Of a stretch of DNA of 15,167 bases, positions 5,483 through 13,011 are shown piece after piece. Made by a program: the position numbers and the translations under genes. Numbering within the stretch: position 1 is the stretch's first letter; the number at the start of each line of letters is the position of its first letter. The stretch comes from Deltaproteobacteria bacterium. Lineage in GTDB: Bacteria; Bdellovibrionota; UBA1018; UBA923. The DNA lies in assembly GCA_016194725.1 (NCBI GenBank), contig JACQAW010000004.1, positions 1-15,167 of the forward strand, given 5' to 3'. Below the pieces are notes generated by a model. It searched no databases. It had not been told where the DNA came from and was given only the letters and a program-made list of their open reading frames with translations.

Positions 5483-6160
5483 CTATCCTGCCGCATTACC
5501 ACTCGCAGAAACACGACCTTCAAATTTAAAGTCATCGAATATTAGGACTCGAGCTTTCGGAAACAGCTCGTCAAGAACCCTAAAGAAAGCTCCTCTCCAT
5601 ACCTCATCGCGATGGGAATAGACGCGGAAAGTCTTTTGGGAGAGCTCGCAAGTTATCCAAGGGCATTCTTGGCCGCCGCTTCCCGACGCGGATAGCTCCA
5701 CAATGCGATGGCCTTTCCGCAGGTGATCGATAATCCCAAGAAAGCTGCCCTGTGAGATAATGCCACCAGTTGATTCATGCCAGTCATCGGACGTGAATTT
5801 CACTATCGGATTCTCAACTACTCTTCTCATTCCAAGGACCGTCATCTCCGGGCAGGGGCCGAGATACAGTGCCTGACCTTCCATATTGGCAATTACTGCT
5901 TCAGGTAGCTGCCGTTTGAGTTCTCGCTTCAACTTGTAACGAACCGCATTACGAAGCGTCCTACTATTGACCAACTCAGAGAGCACAAGGTTAGAGAGTC
6001 TTGGCTGATACAAGACGAGCTGAATTGTCGGTGTCTTCGCCGGGCCCCCTAAAATATCAGCCAGGACAAACTCACAGCCGACGATAATATGGTCTATCGC
6101 CGATTCGAACTCATGAACGGTCAGTAATGCAGGGCCTTCTTCAAGAATTGTCGCGCTCAT
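5483..6160 (-). CDS. Hypothetical 225-residue protein
   Basis: Not recognised. GGAGG four bases before the ATG supports the start. The protein appears soluble with mixed helices and strands. A basic patch (RYKLKRELKRQ, about 74-84) is followed by a mostly hydrophobic second half with WITCELSQKTFRVYSHRDEVWRGAFFRVLDELF near the C-terminus. No signal peptide, membrane segment or metal-binding cluster is visible. It stands alone on the minus strand, with 198 bases separating it from the DUF3987 gene stop and a convergent terminator on the other side. The AT-rich stretch at about 6225-6265 probably contains its promoter. It is a cargo candidate on the element; defence or anti-defence roles are possible but unsupported. 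Confidence 0.7.
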   Translation of the reverse strand: MSATILEEGPALLTVHEFESAIDHIIVGCEFVLADILGGPAKTPTIQLVLYQPRLSNLVLSELVNSRTLRNAVRYKLKRELKRQLPEAVIANMEGQALYLGPCPEMTVLGMRRVVENPIVKFTSDDWHESTGGIISQGSFLGIIDHLRKGHRIVELSASGSGGQECPWITCELSQKTFRVYSHRDEVWRGAFFRVLDELFPKARVLIFDDFKFEGRVSASGNAAG

Positions 6161-6358
6161 CTTTCCTCCATTGAAAGATCGCCGGCGTCACCTTTTTGTA
6201 GATTCTGTGGCGCATTCCGGCAAACTGCGGTTGAAAATACTAATTACAACTATGTTTAAAATTGCTCCTTGATACGACCTGCCACACTAACCACCAATTC
6301 CTGCGCTCTATCTAGAAACTCAGCCACAATATCCACAAAAATATTGGTCGTTCGCAGG
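6161..6358. other. Intergenic stretch with no gene seen
   Basis: No convincing ORF was found. It holds an AT-rich segment (about 6225-6265), probably the promoter of the leftward 225-residue gene, and a weak 6-bp hairpin (6327-6346) that could mark the end of the DUF3987 transcript. Confidence 0.5.
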
Positions 6359-7909
6359 TTACACTTGCACTAGCTGGTCCCAGATTTGCGGATTCACCAG
6401 AAACAGCTCACTCGGCCTTCCCGGGCGTCGCGGTGGCGCCACCTGCCTTAGATAGTGGCGCTCCACCAAAACGGATAGTGGCTCGCGGAGCTCCTTAACG
6501 TGCTTGAATCTGCTCTTCAGGTCGTGATGGAGATCACGGACCGTGAAGTAAGCCCTGGACGGGGAACGGCGAATCCAGTTCAAAACGTGCTTAGCACCCT
6601 CAATTCGAGAGTCGGCACCAGCAGCACTGAATACGGCAAGAGAATGTTCGATGAGGACGCGTCCTATTTGCGCTGCATCCTCCATCGTCCCGGCTGTCAA
6701 TTCACGCTCATGCGGTCGGCTCGCTGGATCAAGTGCGACATGCAATAGGGCCGCGAGGCGTGCAATGTTTCCTGGGAGCTTCGCAGCCCAATCAAGAATG
6801 CCGCGCAGCCTTCCGTTCTCGCGCATCTCGAGCTCGACCTCCATCCAAAACTTTGTCCAGGCCTCAGCCGCCGCACTACTGAAAATGATTGTCGCCGGCT
6901 CCTCGTCATCCTCAGGGGCATATTCTAGAATCTGCTCCATCTTGGCCCGATAGGTCGCCATGACCCCTGGAGGCATCGCCCTGGTCGCGCCGGTACGATG
7001 ACCAAGATTGCTCTCTGGCCATATGTAGAGGAAGCGCCCCACAAAGCCTAGATCACGGAATGCCTGATTCGAAATCGCCTCCGAGACTATGTGAGGCTGT
7101 GGACTCAGAACAATGGCAAGCCTGGGATTGTCGATCCTGATCGGATCGCGGCTCGCCCTATCGATCTTCACAGGTGATCCCGCATACCCTTTGAGAGGAA
7201 GATCAGCGTTGACTCTTCCGTTACTATACCGCCCTGCGATATTCGAAAGGAATCCACCCTCGTCAGAGGCAACTCCAATCTTGCCACCGTTTTGAATCAT
7301 GACCCGTCCCAATGACTCCGGCGTCGCATCCTCGATCAACCGACGGGGCGGTGTGGGAATCACAGTCATCTTACTCTGAAACTCGACGATCTCCTTGATT
7401 TGCTGCTCGCGCCTTTCTTCTTTAGCCCGCGCAAGGCGTTTGCGCATTCCTTCGACAATCGCCTCTTCGGCCTGACGCCGCGACGTCTTGGATTCGATGT
7501 CGGCAGCCATCTCGGTAGCCTTCTTTTTTTCCCACTCGAAAATCGGATGAAACGAAGACCTATATACGGCCGTCTTTCTCATTCCGGTCAAAGCTGCAGC
7601 AATTAGCCACAGAACCAGTTCTTCCCTATACCCAGGCTTTACTTGGACGATGAAGCTACCCATAGAAGAGATACTCACCGCGCCTAAGACCATGAACGCG
7701 GCCAGATCCCGCGGGGTCTCCGTCTCCTTGCTGATGCCTTCAGCAGCCTCTCGGAGCCATTCCGGAAGTAGATCAACCGGAAATTCGGGCAGCTTTCCAT
7801 CATCAAGGCTGACAATCTCTGGCCACTCAATTCTATCGGCAACACCTGCAACGTAAGCTTCCAGCTCAGGCTGGTCAGCCCTTATTCCCTGCTCCGTCTC
7901 GTTCCTCAC
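6359..7909 (-). CDS. DUF3987 / YfjI-family protein
   Basis: A 516-residue protein recognised as the DUF3987 (YfjI-like) family, common on prophages and integrative elements. The N-terminal FPVDLLPEWLREAAEGISKE (about 43-62) is the family's entry signature. A P-loop-like TGMRKT (108-113) lies after a hydrophobic strand. A charged coiled coil fills about 125-180. SDEGG (215-219) with ..AGRYSNG and the GYAGSPVKIDR motif (241-251) and the GRFLY motif (291-295) follow. The C-terminus looks like a winged-helix module (VRDLHHDLKSRFKHVKELREPLSVL). The GTG start has AGGGG nearby. It is preceded by a 75-residue ORF overlapping it by 35 bases. A role in element replication as a helicase/primase-associated ATPase is the usual suggestion; the P-loop lacks the standard GxGKT form. 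Confidence 0.88.
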   Translation of the reverse strand: MRNETEQGIRADQPELEAYVAGVADRIEWPEIVSLDDGKLPEFPVDLLPEWLREAAEGISKETETPRDLAAFMVLGAVSISSMGSFIVQVKPGYREELVLWLIAAALTGMRKTAVYRSSFHPIFEWEKKKATEMAADIESKTSRRQAEEAIVEGMRKRLARAKEERREQQIKEIVEFQSKMTVIPTPPRRLIEDATPESLGRVMIQNGGKIGVASDEGGFLSNIAGRYSNGRVNADLPLKGYAGSPVKIDRASRDPIRIDNPRLAIVLSPQPHIVSEAISNQAFRDLGFVGRFLYIWPESNLGHRTGATRAMPPGVMATYRAKMEQILEYAPEDDEEPATIIFSSAAAEAWTKFWMEVELEMRENGRLRGILDWAAKLPGNIARLAALLHVALDPASRPHERELTAGTMEDAAQIGRVLIEHSLAVFSAAGADSRIEGAKHVLNWIRRSPSRAYFTVRDLHHDLKSRFKHVKELREPLSVLVERHYLRQVAPPRRPGRPSELFLVNPQIWDQLVQV

Positions 7910-8102
7910 TCGCTACCCCTTTCAGAATCCCTTCAATTCTTCCCTGTAGACCCTTGTCCCCAAAGATTCGGAGTAGCTGCGAACGTACGAATGCCCACTC
8001 AGATGTGTCTTTGTAGACACATTCGATTACTTGCAGAGTTTCACGGCGTGCAATTGCGACCGCCTTAGTAACGGCGGCACAGGTATCGTCAACGTTTGGC
8101 AC
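7875..8102 (-). CDS. Small hypothetical protein overlapping the DUF3987 gene
   Basis: A 75-residue ORF, not recognised, starting at GTG 8102 with GGAAGAG just upstream. It is mostly helical (TKAVAIARRETLQVIECVYK, VRSQLLRIFGDKGLQGRIEGILKG) and ends in a charged tail. It overlaps the DUF3987 start by 35 bases in another frame, indicating translational coupling. This spot in mobile elements often holds a small DNA-binding or accessory protein, but no helix-turn-helix can be assigned. It is likely real because of the overlap and ribosome-binding site; the tail lying in the overlap is the least certain part. Confidence 0.55.
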   Translation of the reverse strand: MPNVDDTCAAVTKAVAIARRETLQVIECVYKDTSEWAFVRSQLLRIFGDKGLQGRIEGILKGVASEERDGAGNKG

Positions 8103-8130
8103 AGCTCTTCCGAATCAACGCGGGCATTGT

Positions 8131-8149
8131 GAGTCTCATAACGAGACTC
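8131..8149. promoter_or_regulatory. Perfect inverted repeat upstream of the replication-type pair
   Basis: GAGTCTC and GAGACTC are exact 7-bp arms around ATAAC, lying 29 bases before the GTG of the 75-residue ORF. No T-run follows on either strand, so a terminator is unlikely. It is best read as an operator, or a leader hairpin, for the 75-residue/DUF3987 transcript. Confidence 0.5.
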
Positions 8150-8239
8150 CATCTCCCGCCTCTCTCCATGCTGAAGGCTGCCGCTCTCTATTCAACGGGC
8201 GAAAAGCGCACCACGAGATTTTTCCACTGACGTGTGGAG

Positions 8240-9016
8240 CTAGCGCTTCTTCGCAGTTACCCGACGACGCTTCCCTGAAACAGGCACGCTTTTGATTCGC
8301 ATGTCATCTTTGATCTTAATCTCGTTGCTAGATTCGAATTCCGGGTCAAGAAACCGAAAAACAGTTTTCAAACGAACGCGCACCCTCTTTGAAAAATTCC
8401 CGATCTCGTTTTCTTTTAAAGGATCAGACAAGTACTTCGCGTACTCCGAAAGCTTAGCCTTGTCTCGAAAACACTTGAGCCAGAAAATGTCCTCATATTT
8501 CGGCTCGTAGGCCTTTCCAAGCATCTTTGGGCTGGTGGGCAGCACCGGAACCGATTCTCTTTCCGCTGGCGGCCGGCTCTTGTTCGTGTGCCACCATTTC
8601 GTCAATTCAGTAATAGCAGCAATCAGCCTCGTATCAGGCGCTTCTAAATTGATCGACGCCGGGAAAATGGGGCCATCGAAGACGCTCGAGTTAAGGCCAA
8701 CAATGCCTCCATCCAACGACTGCGTCGTCAATCGGATCGTTATTTCTGGCTGATCTATAACGCGAAAGTTCCACGATCGATCAAACACCTTGTCTGGGAA
8801 ATACTCGATGCCCCACCGCTCGTTGATCAGGGTGCCGTACTTCGACACCTTGACCCGATCGATATCCTTGCGCGATGGCTTATAAACTAGGAGCAGGAGC
8901 TTTTTAACGCTTAAAGACTCAACCACTGCACCGCGCTCGAAAGCCTTTGCCTGCCGCTGCATGGCAAATAGCCGCTTCCAGTTATCAATAATGTAATCGT
9001 CGGTGAAGATGCTCAT
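8240..9016 (-). CDS. Hypothetical 258-residue protein
   Basis: Not recognised. It begins MSIFTDDYIIDNWKRLFAMQ and ends in a strongly basic tail (GKRRRVTAKKR), which suggests contact with nucleic acid. The middle has beta-rich stretches (ITIRLTTQSLDGGIVGLN). The last third has a charged helical part (YEDIFWLKCFRDKAKLSEYA). There are no cysteine pairs and no signal peptide. The ATG at 9016 has no good ribosome-binding site; in its place are ATATCTG repeats (9023-9029 and 9032-9038) and a CCAG/CTGG dyad. It is the first leftward gene after the divergent recombinase operon and is separated from the 75-residue ORF by 137 bases. Possible roles include replication or maintenance of the element; none is shown. 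Confidence 0.7.
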   Translation of the reverse strand: MSIFTDDYIIDNWKRLFAMQRQAKAFERGAVVESLSVKKLLLLVYKPSRKDIDRVKVSKYGTLINERWGIEYFPDKVFDRSWNFRVIDQPEITIRLTTQSLDGGIVGLNSSVFDGPIFPASINLEAPDTRLIAAITELTKWWHTNKSRPPAERESVPVLPTSPKMLGKAYEPKYEDIFWLKCFRDKAKLSEYAKYLSDPLKENEIGNFSKRVRVRLKTVFRFLDPEFESSNEIKIKDDMRIKSVPVSGKRRRVTAKKR

Positions 9017-9038
9017 CCAGGGATATCTGGCATATCTG
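9017..9038. promoter_or_regulatory. Repeats at the start of the 258-residue gene
   Basis: ATATCTG occurs twice with a 9-bp period (9023-9029 and 9032-9038), and CCAG (9017-9020) with CTGG (9027-9030) forms a small dyad. They occupy the place where the Shine-Dalgarno site of the leftward gene would be, and sit in the divergent region shared with the recombinase operon. They are a candidate binding site for a regulator of translation or transcription. Confidence 0.3.
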
Positions 9039-9144
9039 CAGCCACTTTTGAAGTCTCAAGGCTGGCAGCTTGGGCCCGGAAAAGTAGCGTAGTACGCAAA
9101 TCGTCTGCTGAGTAGCATCACAAGCAGTGCTTTCTTCATAACCC

Positions 9145-9474
9145 GTGGAGCTGGATCCGAAAACTAAGACCTGTCGTGGCTGCGCTTGCGTTCTACCGCT
9201 GTCTTCCTTCTACACGAAGGGCCGTAGGACCCACTCTGCCGTCACACCGCGGTTCGAAAGTCGTTGTAAGGGCTGCAGCAAGGCTTTGCAGAGAACTCGC
9301 TACAGTCGAAAACAGCAAGCGGTCAAATTGGCCTTACGCTTCGGTTATAAGCCCATTGAGTTCAATCCGACGGTAATTGAGTCAAATGATTGCGGAGCAA
9401 CCGACTACTCCACCGCTGAGCTCGTCCTGCACGAGCTATTACTGGAGGGTCTTATGAGACAAGGAGAACGCTAG
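9145..9474 (+). CDS. Small double-CxxC zinc protein beside the recombinase
   Basis: A 109-residue protein starting at GTG 9145, the first possible start after an in-frame stop at 9139. The pattern CRGCACVLPLSSFY ... RCKGCSKALQRTRY (pairs at residues 10/13 and 41/44) is the treble-clef-like zinc site of many small phage and mobile-element proteins, which share the C-x2-C-x-x-x-LPLSxFY opening. Some are related to HNH or endonuclease VII-type nucleases, but no catalytic motif is visible here. The ribosome-binding site is poor. Its TAG stop directly abuts the recombinase ATG (TAGATG), so the two are translated together. It may be a recombination accessory or directionality factor; that is inference from position. 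Confidence 0.65.
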   Translation: MELDPKTKTCRGCACVLPLSSFYTKGRRTHSAVTPRFESRCKGCSKALQRTRYSRKQQAVKLALRFGYKPIEFNPTVIESNDCGATDYSTAELVLHELLLEGLMRQGER

Positions 9475-11202
9475 ATGACACACAGAACCATTTTGCGCGG
9501 TTGGGCCTTGGTCCGTGTTTCGACCCCGAGACAGGCCCAAGTTCAACACGGCTCACTCGAGCAACAACAAGAAATGATCAAGCGTTGGGTAATTCTGCAG
9601 AACGAAAAAACAGGTGTTGAACACAAGATCATTCACGTCATCGTCGAAGATGTTAGTGGCCGAAAAAAGACATTTGAAAAACGAAAAGAGCTACAACTAC
9701 TTCGCCAAAAGATGCGAAGCAGGGAAATCGACTTTTTTGTAATTGAAAAGCTGGATCGGCTAGGCCGATATCAAATCGGCAATCGCCTGATTGTGGAAGA
9801 AGCCCAAGAAGCCGGCGTTCGTATTTATGAATTTGAATCGGGCCAGATCGATTTAAAGGATCGTGGCAGTCGGCTTGGCTTCAATGTAAAAAATATGCTC
9901 GCAGAGGAGTACAGCCTAGATCTCGAAGAAAAGATCACGAAGAAACAGCGCGAGGCCATGGTCAATAACGGCAAAGACACTTCGACTCGCCCTATACTCG
10001 GGCTAGATGCACACCCTACCAAGTCATGCATGTACGTCATTAATGAACAGGAACGCAAGGTAGTGATAGACATCTTCGAGGGCTTTTTAAGACTAGGTTC
10101 GCTGAAGGCACTCGCTGCGTATTGTGGAAAGAAGCGTTACGTCACCAAACGCCGGCGGACCAAAGAGAAGGTCGATCGGGATGGCAATCGCATCGCCCCA
10201 CGAGATGTAGGGGGCGAGCTGTTCACACCAAAAACACTTCGGGAACACCTTACGAACGCTAAATACCGCGGCTCGAATTATTTTAAGGACACATGGAACC
10301 AATTTCCTAAGCTTCAGAACTCCGATGGCTATGTTTGGTGGAAATATGCCCATGGTCCTGTTGTGGCGACCGAACTTTTTGAGAAGGTGCAAACATTGCT
10401 CGCAGAAAACGCCAAAAAACATAGTCGTTGTCCTGCGACCGACGAGGTTTATCTACTCTCAGGTATCTTGAGATCAAAGGACAACACGCCCTATCAGGGT
10501 CAGTCGGCCAAGGGCGGGAAGAATCAGTATTACTATAATCGTACGCACAAGCTTCGCGTTCCAAAACAGAAGATTGAGTCAGTAGTAATCGAACGTTTAA
10601 AATGCTTGCTCCGCGATAGCGCAATCCTTGAAAAGGTGATCAAGGACGCCGCGACTATCGATGGCAAAGGCATGAAAGTGATCGAAAGCGAAATCAAGAT
10701 GGGGAAATCCCGAATCGCTGAACTGACAAAGACGATTCATAAATTCGCGGATGCTTTAAGAGTGGCAGCAGTTGAAAACCCAGCGCAAGTTACGGAGGTC
10801 GCCGCCCTAATATTGGAAGAGAGAAATCGGGTGGAATCTGACCTCCGAAATGCCGAGCTCGATCTAAAGAGCCTAGAAAACAGAAAGAGAGATCTCAAAA
10901 AGCTAATTGAAGAGGGCACAGTTCGTGGGCATCTTGAGGCAGCAACTCGAAGGCTTGAGAAGCTAAAAGGAGTTCAGAAAAAGCGGTTGGTACAGGAATT
11001 GATTCCACAGATAATTTGGGATCACGACAACAACCGGCTCGAGCTTCGGATCAACCCTTACCTTGGTGGTCAGGATCGATCCGAAGCTCTTAGCGGACAT
11101 AACCAAGGAGAAGAAAAAGTTCGCCTTGGTCATAATTGGTGGGCCCACCAGGACTCGAACCTGGGACCACCCGGTTATGAGCCGGAAGCTCTAACCAACT
11201 GA
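9475..11202 (+). CDS. Large serine recombinase (element integrase)
   Basis: A 575-codon site-specific recombinase with AAGGAG before its ATG. The catalytic domain (about 8-160) has Arg14 and nucleophile Ser16 (LVRVSTPRQ), Arg70, and the D94-R95-x-x-R98 motif (EKLDRLGR); the usual Tyr before Arg14 is Leu. The recombinase (DNA-binding) domain spans about 165-300, a zinc-ribbon-like region about 325-375 and a long coiled coil about 395-520, the standard order in phage-type serine integrases. The ribbon has none of its four cysteines. The last 21 residues (WWAHQDSNLG and on) are the tRNA gene read antisense, so the true C-terminus is set by the integration site. It presumably cuts attP and attB in the tRNA gene and joins the element to it. 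Confidence 0.95.
   Translation: MTHRTILRGWALVRVSTPRQAQVQHGSLEQQQEMIKRWVILQNEKTGVEHKIIHVIVEDVSGRKKTFEKRKELQLLRQKMRSREIDFFVIEKLDRLGRYQIGNRLIVEEAQEAGVRIYEFESGQIDLKDRGSRLGFNVKNMLAEEYSLDLEEKITKKQREAMVNNGKDTSTRPILGLDAHPTKSCMYVINEQERKVVIDIFEGFLRLGSLKALAAYCGKKRYVTKRRRTKEKVDRDGNRIAPRDVGGELFTPKTLREHLTNAKYRGSNYFKDTWNQFPKLQNSDGYVWWKYAHGPVVATELFEKVQTLLAENAKKHSRCPATDEVYLLSGILRSKDNTPYQGQSAKGGKNQYYYNRTHKLRVPKQKIESVVIERLKCLLRDSAILEKVIKDAATIDGKGMKVIESEIKMGKSRIAELTKTIHKFADALRVAAVENPAQVTEVAALILEERNRVESDLRNAELDLKSLENRKRDLKKLIEEGTVRGHLEAATRRLEKLKGVQKKRLVQELIPQIIWDHDNNRLELRINPYLGGQDRSEALSGHNQGEEKVRLGHNWWAHQDSNLGPPGYEPEALTN
11102..11130. repeat. Inverted repeat next to the tRNA 3' end
   Basis: ACCAAGG (11102-11108) and CCTTGGT (11124-11130) are exact 7-bp arms separated by 15 bases, ending six bases before the encoded CCA of the tRNA. 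CCTTGGT occurs again at 11061-11067. Position suggests a recombinase arm site at the element end. It could also act as a poor terminator for the tRNA, since its T-run lies in the loop rather than after the stem. Confidence 0.35.
11137..11202. other. Inferred attachment site of the element in the tRNA gene
   Basis: The recombinase frame enters the tRNA gene here and the base composition changes across it. This is the usual arrangement when an element uses a tRNA 3' end as its attachment site. The exact crossover bases cannot be placed because the partner site is not in the window. Confidence 0.6.
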
Positions 11203-11213
11203 GCTATGGGCCC
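11137..11213 (-). tRNA. tRNA with CAT anticodon (elongator Met or Ile2)
   Basis: Seventy-seven bases fold as a full cloverleaf on the minus strand: acceptor GGGCCCA/TGGGCCC, D arm GCTC..GAGC, anticodon stem TCCGG/CCGGG with loop CTCATAA, T arm CCAGG-TTCGAGT-CCTGG, discriminator A and an encoded CCA. The G1-C72 pair and the lack of three G-C pairs at the initiator positions of the anticodon stem exclude initiator tRNA. CAT may be read as Met, or as Ile if the wobble C is modified to lysidine; the sequence alone does not decide. It lies 15 bases after the rpoD stop with no terminator between, so it is likely cut from the same transcript. It is also the integration target of the element. Confidence 0.93.
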
Positions 11214-11228
11214 GAACTGAGCTACGAC

Positions 11229-13007
<1,779 letters not shown>

Positions 13008-13011
13008 AATA

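Noticed and set aside
6327..6346. CAATAT/ATATTG hairpin after the DUF3987 stop
   Set aside because: Only six AT-rich pairs and no T-run after it on the minus strand; too weak to call a terminator.
8223..8238. TCCAC/GTGGA hairpin beside the 258-residue gene stop
   Set aside because: Five-base-pair stem with no T-run in the direction of transcription; not supported as a terminator.
11140..11202. WAHQDSNLG-type C-terminal motif of the recombinase as a real domain
   Set aside because: It is the tRNA gene translated antisense, a known artefact at integrases next to tRNA genes.
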